Shown one piece after another: positions 24,291 through 34,057 of a stretch of DNA of 64,000 bases (positions within the stretch are counted from its first letter, which is position 1; each line of letters opens with the position of its first letter). Both the position numbers and the translations under genes were made by a program. The notes beneath the pieces are model-generated. The model was not told where the DNA came from. It saw only the letters and a program-made list of their open reading frames with translations, and did no database searches. Origin of the DNA: CAWBRT01 sp963832365 (GTDB lineage: Bacteria > Acidobacteriota > Terriglobia > Terriglobales > Acidobacteriaceae); NCBI GenBank assembly GCA_963832365.1, contig CAWHUL010000002.1, forward strand, positions 248,001 through 312,000, in the 5' to 3' direction.

Positions 24291-25217
24291 ATGACGAACC
24301 CAGCTGTTACCGGACCCCACGGGATTATTGATGTTCTTGCTTCCGGCGAATCGGGAATACCGGCAAGCAAGCCCGTAGACGAGAAACTGCAGAAGTTGCT
24401 CGACAAGGCTCTTTATGCCAACGGACGACCGGGCGCGCAAAGGATCAGGAACGTTTTGAACGGCACGTGGTTGGGCGCGCCGCTGCACGTTGTCCTTACG
24501 GATGTGCCAATAGGCGCGTGGACAGTTACGATGATGTTCGATGCCCTGGATGTGATTCGCAACAGGCGTGAGTTTTCGCTGGCCGCCGACACATCGCTGG
24601 CCATAGGGCTGGTGGGCGCAGCGGGCGCGGCTGTAGCCGGCATCGCTGACTGGTCTGACGTCGATCCTCCAGCTCGCCGTCTTGGGCTGATTCACGGGCT
24701 GCTGAACGTAGGTGTTACCGCGCTTTTTACCACCTCGCTACTCTTGCGAAAGCGAAGATCGCGCGCCGGTGCTCGCGTCTTTTCCGCACTCGGTTATGCC
24801 GTCCTGTCGTACTCAGCTCATCTCGGTGGAAAGATGGTGTACGAGCAGAGGGTAGGAGTCGATCGCACCGCTGGTGAAGTATTCCCGAAAGAGTTTGTGG
24901 CCGTGCTCGCGGAATCGAAACTGGCGGACAGCACGCCAACTCGTGTAGTCCACGATGGCGTATCCATTCTGCTTGTTCGTCGTGGGGAACGCCTCTTTGC
25001 CATGGCGGAGACGTGTTCGCACTTCAGTGGGCCGCTTTCGGAAGGCAAATTGGCCGGTGACGGTATTGTTTGTCCATACCACGCTTCTCGATTTGCTCTT
25101 GAGGATGGCCGAGTGCTTGACGGGCCAGCGGTGCATCCGCAGCCTTGCCTGGAGGTCCGGGCACGAAATGGTCAGATCGAAGTGCGCGGCTTGGAATCGC
25201 GCGGGCTAACAGAATAA
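24291..25217 (+). CDS. DUF2231 membrane protein fused to a Rieske [2Fe-2S] domain
   Basis: A 308-residue fusion. Residues about 50-190 are a DUF2231-type domain with four hydrophobic segments (for example LGAPLHVVLTDVPIGAW, SLAIGLVGAAGAAVAGIADW, LIHGLLNVGVTALFTTSLLL), including histidines typical of that family. Residues about 205-300 form a Rieske ferredoxin domain with CSHFSGPL and CPYHASRF, so both C-X-H pairs that hold the cluster are present. Such proteins are thought to pass electrons at the membrane, but partners are unknown. The start (ATG 24291) follows AGGAGAG. No oxygenase component is nearby, so this is more likely a membrane redox protein than a dioxygenase ferredoxin. Confidence 0.85.
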   Translation: MTNPAVTGPHGIIDVLASGESGIPASKPVDEKLQKLLDKALYANGRPGAQRIRNVLNGTWLGAPLHVVLTDVPIGAWTVTMMFDALDVIRNRREFSLAADTSLAIGLVGAAGAAVAGIADWSDVDPPARRLGLIHGLLNVGVTALFTTSLLLRKRRSRAGARVFSALGYAVLSYSAHLGGKMVYEQRVGVDRTAGEVFPKEFVAVLAESKLADSTPTRVVHDGVSILLVRRGERLFAMAETCSHFSGPLSEGKLAGDGIVCPYHASRFALEDGRVLDGPAVHPQPCLEVRARNGQIEVRGLESRGLTE

Positions 25218-25499
25218 TCGCAAACCGCGAATGGCGTGACCTACCTGCCACCGTTCTCCTTTGGCGCGGTCCAAGCACGGGAAACGGTAAAAAACGTGCG
25301 CCACCATCCGCTTTACATTTGATGCTAAGGACAATCCAGAGTGGAAGCAAGACAGCTAGCCTGCTCACCCGCTGTTGTGGGTTGCGGAGCTCTGAACAGA
25401 GTAGCGGGCCGTCCAGGCGCACGTTTTCGCACTACATCTCGGGATCAACCTCTGTCATCACATCAAACACATAGGCTCGCGATGGTGCTGGAGGTTTCT

Positions 25500-26732
25500 A
25501 TGAAATGGAGGTTCGCGTTAGCAGCTACGGTTTTTGCGATGCTATTTCTGGCGTCCGCATCAGCTCAAACCATAACCATTGGCTTCACTGTCTCCCGAAC
25601 GGGAAGTTTGAACGTGGACTCACTGGAGCAGTTGCGTGGAGTTGAACTCTGGCGCGACCAAACGAACGCCGCTGGAGGCATCAAGGCGGGCGGCAAGAGC
25701 TACCAGGTGAAGTTGGCAAACTACGACGACGAGTCAAACCCGCAGAGAGTGCAGCAACTGTACACGCGTCTGATTCTGCAGGACAAAGCGGATTTTCTGC
25801 TAAGCCCCTATTCATCAGGGCTGACTGCAACCGCGGCGATCATCACCGAGCAGAACGGAAAGATCATGATCACGACAGGTGCGGCTGAGGGCAAAACCTA
25901 CACCCTCGGAAACAAGTACCTGTTTCAGATGTTCACGCCCGCCGATGAGTATCTGACTAGCGCCCTGTCTGCACTGAAGGCGAAAGATCCGAAGAGTCGC
26001 TTGGCGCTCATTAATTCGGACGACAGCTTTTCGAATGCGGTCGCCATCGCGGCCAAAGCACATGCTCAGAAGATTGGCCTGAGCGTAGTTTTCGCCGAGA
26101 GCTATCCTCCCAATACGACGGATTTCGGGCCGATCATCGACAAGATCATCTCAGCCAAGGCAACCGCTCTGGCCGGTGGAGGCCACTACGCGGACGGATC
26201 AACCCTCGCGCGACAACTCCACAGCCACAAGGCAAACATCGAATTTGTTTCGTTGCTGGTCGCTCCTGATAGTCCGCAGTTTGCCCAACTTGGTGACGCG
26301 GCGTACGGCGTCACGGTCCCTTCACAATGGGAACCGCAGTCAACATTCAAGCCGCAGATCGGGCCAACCGGCGACGAGTTCACCAAGCAGTATCAGGCCA
26401 AGTACAACGCTCCTCCCAGCTACGAATCGGCGGGAGGGTATGCTGCCGGACTGATTCTGCAGCACGCAATCGAACAGGCAGGCTCGTTGGACACCGCTAA
26501 AGTAGCCAACGCGATGAACCAGACGGACCTGACCACATTCTTCGGCCAAACGAAGTTTGCCACTGCCGCGAACCAGCATGGACTGCAGATTGCCCACACG
26601 ATGGTCCTTGCGCAATGGCAAAAGGACAAGTCGGGAAAACTGGATAAGCAGGTCGTCTGGCCGGATGCGGCGAAAACCGCAGGCATCGTTTTTCCCATGC
26701 ATCATGGACAACCAGCGATGGCGGGGAAGTAA
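25500..26732 (+). CDS. Periplasmic substrate-binding protein of a Liv/HAAT-type ABC importer
   Basis: A 410-residue type I periplasmic binding protein (Peripla_BP_6, LivK-like). The signal peptide is MKWRFALAATVFAMLFLASASAQ; the mature protein starts TITIGFTVSRTGS and has ELWRDQTNAAGGIKAGGK, the YDDESNPQRVQQLYTRLI hinge region and YNAPPSYESAGGYAAG, all usual in this family. The ATG at 25500 is preceded by GGAGG with 5 bases between. It heads a five-gene transporter set; the first permease begins 144 bases later. The ligand cannot be read from sequence; amino acids, amides and aromatic acids are all carried by this family. The neighbouring PLP lyase hints at a sulphur amino acid. Confidence 0.9.
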   Translation: MKWRFALAATVFAMLFLASASAQTITIGFTVSRTGSLNVDSLEQLRGVELWRDQTNAAGGIKAGGKSYQVKLANYDDESNPQRVQQLYTRLILQDKADFLLSPYSSGLTATAAIITEQNGKIMITTGAAEGKTYTLGNKYLFQMFTPADEYLTSALSALKAKDPKSRLALINSDDSFSNAVAIAAKAHAQKIGLSVVFAESYPPNTTDFGPIIDKIISAKATALAGGGHYADGSTLARQLHSHKANIEFVSLLVAPDSPQFAQLGDAAYGVTVPSQWEPQSTFKPQIGPTGDEFTKQYQAKYNAPPSYESAGGYAAGLILQHAIEQAGSLDTAKVANAMNQTDLTTFFGQTKFATAANQHGLQIAHTMVLAQWQKDKSGKLDKQVVWPDAAKTAGIVFPMHHGQPAMAGK

Positions 26733-26875
26733 GCGGCAGCAGGAAAATGATCTAAGAGTTGGTCCATCGAGACGCCCAGCGCCATTCGTTTGATCCGACA
26801 GACGGAAGCGCTCGAACTGCGCGCTCAGTTACCAACGGGGTCCACTGTTTTTGGCAGCGGTGCTAGGTGAGCGGC

Positions 26876-27733
26876 ATGTTCGGAGTTCTAGCTTCGATGT
26901 TCGATGGCCTGTTGGTCGGGTGCGTATATGGTTTAGCAGCAATGGGGCTAAGTCTGGTCTGGGGCGTCATGAACGTCATCAATCTCGCTCATGGCGTCAT
27001 GATCGCCTTCGGAATGTTTGGCCTTTATTTCCTGTTCAGCGGCTTCGGCGTCAATCCTTATGTGCTGCTGTTGCCGATTCTCAGCGTCGGATTCATTTGC
27101 GGTGTGGTGATCTATTGGATCGCGGTTCATCGCGTCATTGGCCGCCCAATATTGACTAGTCTGCTCTCGACCTTCGCGGTGAACATGGTCATGATCGGTC
27201 TGGGTACCACACTCTGGAGCACCAGCCCCTACAATGTGGACTTCGCGTTGGCCGGCGTCACGATTGGCCCCTATACCTTCACGGGTGACCATATCGCAGC
27301 TGCAATCGCCGCGGTAATTATGGCGGTTGGGTTACAGAGCTTTCTCTACTACACGCGGTTTGGGGTAGCGATTCGCGCAACCGCCGACAATCGCGATGCG
27401 GCCGAGTTGATGGGGATTTCTTCGGCGCAAGTGCTGACAGTGTCGTTCGGGTTAGGAGTTGCGCTGGCTGCGGCTTCGGGCGGACTGGCTGCCACGCTCT
27501 TTCCATTCACAGTGCTGTCCGGCGGCGCATACCAATTGAAGAGCTTTGTGGTTACAGTGCTCGCCGGTTTAGGCAAGCCCCTCGGTGCGTTGGCGGCGGG
27601 CGTTTTGCTCGGATTGCTGGAGGGTGCGGTCACGCCCTTCATCGCTATCAGTTGGATTCCGTTGATTGAATTCGGCCTCTTTGTTACCGTGCTGGTCCTG
27701 TTCCCGAGCGGGCTCTTTGGGAGGGCCGGTTGA
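26876..27733 (+). CDS. livH: Branched-chain-type ABC transporter permease LivH
   Basis: An inner-membrane permease of 285 residues, with the family hallmarks YGLAAMGLSLVWGVMNVINLAHG near the start (landmark GLSLVWG) and the EAA-like ALMGISSAQV-type segment RDAAELMGISSAQV in the middle (landmark AELMGI). ATG at 26876 has AGGTGA five bases upstream; a GTG at 26867 is possible but lacks a site. Stop TGA and the next ATG share one base. Confidence 0.9.
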   Translation: MFGVLASMFDGLLVGCVYGLAAMGLSLVWGVMNVINLAHGVMIAFGMFGLYFLFSGFGVNPYVLLLPILSVGFICGVVIYWIAVHRVIGRPILTSLLSTFAVNMVMIGLGTTLWSTSPYNVDFALAGVTIGPYTFTGDHIAAAIAAVIMAVGLQSFLYYTRFGVAIRATADNRDAAELMGISSAQVLTVSFGLGVALAAASGGLAATLFPFTVLSGGAYQLKSFVVTVLAGLGKPLGALAAGVLLGLLEGAVTPFIAISWIPLIEFGLFVTVLVLFPSGLFGRAG

Positions 27734-28695
27734 TGCTGACACGTCCTTCTTTCTGGATGATTGTGAGCGTCACCTTGGTGTTTGCAGTCCTGCCGCTGGC
27801 AACCGGCGATGCCAGTCTTCGGGAAAATCTCATCATCATAGCTGTTGCCATAGCACTTGCCAGCAATCTCAACCTGATGATCGGCTACACCGGCTATGTA
27901 AATTTCGGCAACGTCATCTCTTATGGCTTGGGTGGCTACATCGGACTTTATCTTGCCACGGTCACGGGATGGCCGCTGATTGCGGCGGCAATCGCGGCGG
28001 GGATTGCGGTCAGTCTGTTCACACTTGTCTTCGGGCTGGCCATTCTGCGGCTGAGGGGAGCGTACTTCGGGCTGGCCACGATCGGCATTCTCGAAGCGGT
28101 GCGGACCTTCGTGTCCAACTTCAATCCATGGGGTCGCGCCGCGGGTCTGTACGTATCCATGAGTGCTTATCAACCGCTCGGCGGGCCAATGCGCGCGGTT
28201 TGGATCACCTACCTGTTGGTCGTCGGCGTCATGGGGATGTCGTTGGTGTTGAGCCTTTTTGTTAAGCGATCGAAATTCGGGCTGGGGCTTTTCGCCATTC
28301 GCGAAGACGAAGACGCCGCAATAGTTCTCGGCGTAAATGCGACGGTCTACAAGTCCGTGGTCTACAGCGTATCCGCCTTTCTACCCGCGGTTATTGGAGC
28401 GCTCGTGTTTTACAAGAATGGAATGATCGATCCGGGCGGCGCTTTCGATCTCTCGCTCTCGATTGAAGCCATCGTGATGCTGCTGCTGGGTGGACGGGGG
28501 ACTGTAACCGGAGCCGCTATTGGAGCGGCGCTCTACCAGCAGCTCCGAGGATACTTGCTGACATCTTCAAGCTTTTCCAGCTTTCACCTGGTTATTACGG
28601 GAGGACTGCTACTGATCATCGTCCTGTTCGCACCGGAAGGGCTTATTGGCGGTTTCTATCGTTTGCTGCCAAGCGCCCGGAGGGTGTTGGAGTGA
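27733..28695 (+). CDS. livM: Branched-chain-type ABC transporter permease LivM
   Basis: A second permease of 320 residues, with LNLMIGYTGYVNFG near the start and the IREDEDAAIVLGVN cytoplasmic coupling motif typical of LivM. It begins at ATG 27733 in the TGATG junction with livH and ends in a GTGA overlap with the ATPase gene, so the operon is tightly coupled. Confidence 0.9.
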   Translation: MLTRPSFWMIVSVTLVFAVLPLATGDASLRENLIIIAVAIALASNLNLMIGYTGYVNFGNVISYGLGGYIGLYLATVTGWPLIAAAIAAGIAVSLFTLVFGLAILRLRGAYFGLATIGILEAVRTFVSNFNPWGRAAGLYVSMSAYQPLGGPMRAVWITYLLVVGVMGMSLVLSLFVKRSKFGLGLFAIREDEDAAIVLGVNATVYKSVVYSVSAFLPAVIGALVFYKNGMIDPGGAFDLSLSIEAIVMLLLGGRGTVTGAAIGAALYQQLRGYLLTSSSFSSFHLVITGGLLLIIVLFAPEGLIGGFYRLLPSARRVLE

Positions 28696-29444
28696 ACGTC
28701 CTGCTCGAGGTGCACGGCATAAGTAAGAGGTTTGGAGGCCTTCTCGCCGTGGACGGCGTCAGTTTCGAAGTCGGGGAGGGTGAGATTGTCGGGCTCATCG
28801 GACCCAATGGCGCCGGCAAAACGACACTGTTTAACCTGATCAATGGAGTCATTAAGCCCGACCAGGGACGTATCGTTTTTGCAAATCACGACATCACGGG
28901 ATGGCCTCCGGAAAAAGTTGCGCGGCACGGCTTGGCGCGTACGCACCAGATTGTGAAACCGCTGCACGAGCTGACCGTGCTCGATAACGTGGTGGTTGGC
29001 GCTTGCTTTGGCTCGGAACACTTGCCGCTGAAGCAAGCTCGTGAAGTGGCTCTTGAAGTGCTGGACAGGGTAGGCCTCGGCGCGCGCAAGGATGCACTCG
29101 CGCGCGAACTCACTATAGCCGGCAAAAAGCGCTTGGAAGTTGCACGTTCGCTGGCCTCACGGCCCAAGGCAATTCTGCTGGACGAGGTTCTGGCGGGATT
29201 GAATCCCACGGAAGTCAGGCACATGATCGGAATCGTTCGCGGCATTCGCGAAGGTGGAATTTCCGTTTTTATGATCGAGCATTTGATGCAGGCGATCATG
29301 AATCTATCGGATCGCATCATCGTCTTGAATTTCGGCGAGAAGATTGCCGAAGGCACCCCAACGGAAATCTCTCGCGACCCGCAGGTGCTCGAAGCCTATC
29401 TAGGCGACCCGAACATTGCCGAGAAGCTGATGGAGGGAAGCTGA
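28692..29444 (+). CDS. livG: ABC transporter ATPase LivG
   Basis: A 250-residue ATPase with Walker A GPNGAGKTTLFN, the LivG-type insertion after the Q-loop (RTHQIVKPLHELTVLDN), Walker B AILLDEVLAGL and the switch His in FMIEHLM. The ABC signature is unusual: LTIAGKKRLEVAR in place of the common LSXGQ form, a variant that occurs in parts of the Liv family. The start is GTG at 28692, overlapping the livM stop by four bases. It ends in a TGATG junction with livF. Confidence 0.9.
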   Translation: MNVLLEVHGISKRFGGLLAVDGVSFEVGEGEIVGLIGPNGAGKTTLFNLINGVIKPDQGRIVFANHDITGWPPEKVARHGLARTHQIVKPLHELTVLDNVVVGACFGSEHLPLKQAREVALEVLDRVGLGARKDALARELTIAGKKRLEVARSLASRPKAILLDEVLAGLNPTEVRHMIGIVRGIREGGISVFMIEHLMQAIMNLSDRIIVLNFGEKIAEGTPTEISRDPQVLEAYLGDPNIAEKLMEGS

Positions 29445-30157
29445 TGGACGCTCTCATCGAACTCCAGGCACTCGAGTCCGGCTACGGAGAGGTCCAGGTT
29501 CTCTGGGGAATTTCGCTGAAGGTGTGCGCCGGGCAACTCACAACCATACTCGGAGCAAACGGCGCCGGCAAAACTACCACACTTCGAACTCTTATGGGCG
29601 CTATTCGCCCCTGGCGAGGACGGATTCTGTTCCGCGGCAAAGACGTTTCCAACCTGCCACCGCATGCAAAGGCTCAAAGAGGCCTGGTGCTCGTGCCCGA
29701 GGGAAGGCAACTGTTCGGCCACCTCACGGTGGAAGAGAACCTCGAACTGGGTGCGTATTCTCCGCGTGCGCGTCGACGGATGAAAGAAAATATGGCTCGG
29801 GCCTTCGAGTTATTTCCCCGACTGGAACAACGCCGCCGTCAAGAATCGAGGACGCTTTCCGGTGGCGAACAACAGATGCTCGCCGTCAGCCGAGGTTTGA
29901 TGGGTGAGCCAGAGGTGTTGATGATCGACGAGCTTTCCCTGGGATTGGCACCAGTACTGGCACAGCAACTCTTTCTCACCTTAAAGAAGCTAAAGCTGCA
30001 AGGCATGACTATCGTGCTGGTGGAGCAAAATATCCATTTGGCGCTGGCGTTGAGCGACTACACCTATGTTCTCGCGGAGGGCCGTGTGCAGATCGAAGGG
30101 TCCGCGCGCGAAGTCGCCAACATGGACGAGATTCGCAGAGCTTATCTGGGGCTGTGA
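29444..30157 (+). CDS. livF: ABC transporter ATPase LivF
   Basis: The second ATPase, 237 residues, with Walker A GANGAGKTTTLR, the LivF-specific LVPEGRQLFGHLTVEENLE region (landmark VPEGRQLF), signature LSGGEQQMLAVSRGL and Walker B VLMIDELSLGLAP. Together with LivG it forms the expected heterodimer. It is the last gene of the coupled set; a separately initiated PLP enzyme gene follows 157 bases on. Confidence 0.92.
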   Translation: MDALIELQALESGYGEVQVLWGISLKVCAGQLTTILGANGAGKTTTLRTLMGAIRPWRGRILFRGKDVSNLPPHAKAQRGLVLVPEGRQLFGHLTVEENLELGAYSPRARRRMKENMARAFELFPRLEQRRRQESRTLSGGEQQMLAVSRGLMGEPEVLMIDELSLGLAPVLAQQLFLTLKKLKLQGMTIVLVEQNIHLALALSDYTYVLAEGRVQIEGSAREVANMDEIRRAYLGL

Positions 30158-30314
30158 CCGCAAATGGCATGCGCGTTGCCGCAGCACTGCTGAACTCACG
30201 ATCGCGGCGCTAGGGTGGCCGAGCTCTGAATGCCCGAGTTTTAACATCTGAAATGATGACGCCGCGCAATTTCGCGAGGGGTGAGCGCAAATTTCAAAAT
30301 ACGGAGGCGGAAAC

Positions 30315-31538
30315 GTGAAACCGCGCGAGTGCGACATTGCAACGCGAATAGTTCATGCTGGTGAGCGGGGGCAATGGCCGATGGGCATGCCCGTCGCCAC
30401 GCCGATCTATGCCTCGTCGACGTTTACCTATCCTTCCATGGCGGAGATGGATCAGGTGTTCTCGGGCGAAAAGGCTGGGTATGTCTATTCGCGTTACGGC
30501 AATCCCACGGTCGCCGCCTTACAAGACGCGCTGCAGACGCTGGAAGGCGGTGCGGGCGCCTGCGCCTACGCATCGGGTATGGCTGCGCTGCATGCCGCCC
30601 TCCTGGCCTGCGAACTTACTTCGGAAACCACCGTGCTGGCATCGCAGGATCTCTACGGGGCGACCCTCGACCTGCTGGTAAAAGTGTTCAGCCTGTTTGG
30701 CGTCAATACGGTCACCTGCGATTTCAGTGATCCGCAGTCGCTCTCGGCCAAGGCGCGCGAAGTTCGTCCACGGGTGCTCGTGACGGAGACAATTTCCAAC
30801 CCATTGCTGAAGGTCTGCGACCTACCGATGTGTGCCGACATTGCCCACGGGGTTGGCGCGCGGCTGATTGTGGACAACACCTTTGCCACGCCTTATCTTT
30901 GCCGTCCCATTGAACACGGTGCCGATTTTGTCGTCCACAGCGCCACCAAGTACCTGAGCGGCCATGCCGATGTAATTGGCGGCGTGGTTGTGGTTCGCGA
31001 TGTGGCCGACCAAGCGGCGCTGGTCAGCGTCATGAAATTAGCGGGCGGCATTCTAGGCCCGTGGGAGGCGCACGAGGTCCTTCGCGGCGTCAAAACGCTG
31101 GCCTTACGCATGGAGCGGCAATGTGCCAATGCGCGTTACATAGCCGAACAACTCGTCACCGATCGTCGCGTTTCCCGCGTCCATTACCCGGGGATAGACG
31201 GTCAGGGAACACAGCCGGTGTTTCGCCGCATGCTGCGTCCGCCGCACGCGGGTGCAATGCTCGCTATCGAGCTGCCGCCAAACTCCCGCGAATCCGCATT
31301 CAGATTCATGGATGCCCTGCGGCTCTGCGTCCGCTCAACCAGCCTGGGTGATGTCTTCACCGGCGTGATGCATCCGGCAACGTCATCTCACCGCGAGATG
31401 TCTCCTGCGCGCCGCCGGCAGGTGGGCATCGGTGACGGCCTAATTCGAATGTCCGTAGGGATCGAGGACCCGCGAGACATACTAGACGACATCGGACAGG
31501 CGCTTGGGGCCTCCATCTCAAACGAACGCATCGCCTAG
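30315..31538 (+). CDS. Trans-sulphuration family PLP enzyme (cystathionine/methionine gamma-lyase type)
   Basis: A 407-residue fold-type I PLP enzyme of the Cys/Met metabolism family. Landmarks are YSRYGNPTVAALQ, the PLP-stacking and phosphate region ASGMAALHAALLA, DNTFATPYLCRP, the Schiff-base lysine in HSATKYLSGHADV and the C-terminal RMSVGIEDPRDILDD. Members split cystathionine, methionine or homocysteine, or act as synthases; the exact reaction is not certain from sequence, though gamma-lyase activity is the most common for this pattern. Start GTG at 30315 with GGAGG seven bases ahead. Its position after a complete Liv importer suggests uptake and breakdown of a sulphur amino acid, an inference. 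Confidence 0.85.
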   Translation: MKPRECDIATRIVHAGERGQWPMGMPVATPIYASSTFTYPSMAEMDQVFSGEKAGYVYSRYGNPTVAALQDALQTLEGGAGACAYASGMAALHAALLACELTSETTVLASQDLYGATLDLLVKVFSLFGVNTVTCDFSDPQSLSAKAREVRPRVLVTETISNPLLKVCDLPMCADIAHGVGARLIVDNTFATPYLCRPIEHGADFVVHSATKYLSGHADVIGGVVVVRDVADQAALVSVMKLAGGILGPWEAHEVLRGVKTLALRMERQCANARYIAEQLVTDRRVSRVHYPGIDGQGTQPVFRRMLRPPHAGAMLAIELPPNSRESAFRFMDALRLCVRSTSLGDVFTGVMHPATSSHREMSPARRRQVGIGDGLIRMSVGIEDPRDILDDIGQALGASISNERIA

Positions 31539-31686
31539 AAAGCCAAGTGACCGGACCAGTTTCGTTACACCGCTAGGGGTTATTCGCAGGTACAAGTAAG
31601 CATTTCGATTGAGCAAGAGCGGGGCGCTAATCACCTAACCTTGCAGTCGCCACTTGCCTGTTTGTTCCAGGCTGTAAAGAGGAACC

Positions 31687-34057
31687 ATGCGGTTAGTCAT
31701 TCGCCTGATTTGTTTGTTGGTGGCATGTGTACTGCTGGTTTCGGTCTCCTCATCCTACTACCAGGTCCAACGTGAAAAGCGGAGCCTGCGGCGCGAACTT
31801 CAAAAGCGCGCTGAATTCCTCGCCGACAGTTTAGAGGGAAAGATCGAGGTTCTTCTTCAGGAGAAGCCCGCAGCCGATCTTCGGCGCATGGTTGAGCGTA
31901 TCGGCAGCAAAGAGCATTTTCTCGGAGTCGCCATCTACGGGGAGCAGCTTGCGCCTTTGGCGATGACGACGTCACTTGACACACGAATTGCGGGACCACC
32001 GGGAGTCGTGACACAAGCAATTCGCGATGACCATGGCGCCGACCAATTTGCTCGGATGGGCGGTACACTCCTGCATTTTCGTGCCGTGCCTTTGCACGGT
32101 GCTACCGGCGTAATTGGCGGAATGCTGGTGGTACACGACGCCAGCTATATCGCGGCGGCCAACAGGCGATCCTGGCGGGAAATATCCATTCGCATTGGAG
32201 TGCAGATCTGTCTGCTTGCTTTGACGACCTTTGTCGTGTTCCAGCGTAGCGTAATGAGACCGATTGCTCGCACAACTGCCTGGATGCGCGATTTGCGCAA
32301 TGGACGAACCCCTGCGGAAGGTGAACCACCCGAGTCCGAGATGTTCGGACCATTGGCGCTGGAGGCCACAAGCTTTGCAAAGAGTTTGGCCGATGCGCGT
32401 GCCTCCGCCCAGCTGGAAGCACGCCTGCGTGAGACTGCCGAATCATCGTGGACAGCCGAACGTCTGGCTGTGTGCCTGCAAACCAAGTTGAAGGGCAGCC
32501 GGCTTTTTGTGGTCTCGAATCGTGAGCCCTACATGCACATGCGCCAAGGCAACGCTATAGAGGCGTTGGTCCCAGCCAGCGGTTTGGTGACCGGACTCGA
32601 GCCCATATTGCGCGCTTGCGATGGCACCTGGATCGCACATGGCAGTGGCAACGCAGACCACGAAACCGTTGACGAGCGCAACTGCCTGCGTGTACCGCCC
32701 GAAAATCCGCGCTACACATTGCGTCGGGTATGGCTCAACAAGAAGCAGGAAGAAGGATACTATCTCGGCTTCTCAAACGAAGGCCTCTGGCCGCTTTGCC
32801 ACATCGCCCACACGCGACCGACATTTCGAGCCGCGGATTGGGAACAGTACAAGGATGTGAATGCGGTTTTTGCCGACGCAGTGCTGGACGAAATCGCTGG
32901 GACCGCGCACCCTGTCGTTATCGTTCAGGATTACCATTTTGCGCTTCTTCCGAAGCTGATCAAAGAAAAGCGGCCTGACGCCCGAGTCGGAATCTTCTGG
33001 CACATACCTTGGCCCAATCCGGAGGCCTTCGGCATATGTCCGTGGCAGCGTGAATTGCTGGAAGGACTGCTGGGGGCTGATCTCATCGGCTTTCATATTC
33101 AGGCGCATTGCGACAATTTTCTGGAAACCGTGAACGCCGGCTTGGAGTCCCGCATCGAGTGGGAGCGTTTTGCCGTCAATCGTAACAATCATGTCACGCT
33201 GGTGCGTCCCTTCCCAATCAGTGTTGCCTTTCCTGACGCATCACGGGAGCCGCAGAGAAAGTCCTCCCATTCGCAGCAAGCGACGCTGCTGGAGGAAATC
33301 GGAGCCGATGCACTTTACGTTGCCGTTGGCGTCGATCGGATTGACTACACCAAGGGCCTTCTTGAGCGCTTCCTGGGCGTCGAGCGTTTCCTGGAGAAGT
33401 ATCCTCAGTACCAGGGAAAGTTCACCTTTGTGCAAATTGGTGCTCCCAGCCGAACGGACATCAAGACGGTATCACGATTTTCTGGGGGAAGTTGATGCCG
33501 AAAGCGAGCGCATCAATCGACGGTTTGCAAGCGGCAGATGGCGCCCTATTCTCTTCCGTAAGTGGCACCATAATCACGCTGAAGTCAATCGGTTCTACCG
33601 CGCCGCCGACCTATGTATGGTCACGTCATTGCACGACGGCATGAACCTGGTGGCAAAAGAATTTCTCGCCAGCCGCGATGATGAAGACGGGACGATTATC
33701 CTCAGTCCGTTCACAGGTGCGGCCCGTGAACTGCCGGACGCGCTTCTCGTGAACCCGTACGATACGGAAAGCCTGGCCGATGCGATCTTTACGGCATTGA
33801 CGATGAATCCTGTTGAGCGAAAGAACCGGATGGGCCGCATGCGCGCGGTTGTCAAACAGCAGAACGTCTACCGTTGGGCGGGAACCCTGATCGGTGAATT
33901 GTGCGATGTTCGCGTCGCAAATTCGAACTCGTTAAGGCCCAAAGAACTATCGGCCGCGCTGGTCGCCACCGGCGAGGAGATCGCCTGCGAGCACCCGGTC
34001 TATGATCTCGATAAGGCCCGCGCCGCTGGCGCCGGTGGTCACCACGTGAGCGGATGA
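31687..34057 (+). pseudogene. otsA: Membrane-tethered trehalose-6-phosphate synthase (GT20), +1 frameshift
   Basis: GT20 enzymes join UDP-glucose and glucose-6-phosphate to trehalose-6-phosphate. The catalytic part (from about residue 275) has FVVSNREPY, VPASGLVTGLEPIL, VIVQDYHFALLP, GIFWHIPWPNPEAF, VGVDRIDYTKGL and, in the second frame, FYRAADLCMVTSLHDGMNLVAKEF (landmark SLHDGMNLVAKE). Ahead of it is an unusual N-terminal module: a membrane segment (about 4-24), an extracytoplasmic region of about 140 residues, a second membrane segment and a HAMP-like linker, like a sensor protein. The frame breaks at about 33466: removing one A from ATCAAGACGG gives the expected DIKRYHDFLGEV. Corrected length is about 789 residues. 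AGAGGA precedes the ATG at 31687. Confidence 0.85.

Noticed and set aside
25218..25499. Possible riboswitch ahead of the Liv substrate-binding gene
   Set aside because: The leader is long and has some inverted segments, but I could not match SAM, TPP, lysine, glycine or cobalamin motifs and saw no terminator/antiterminator pair.
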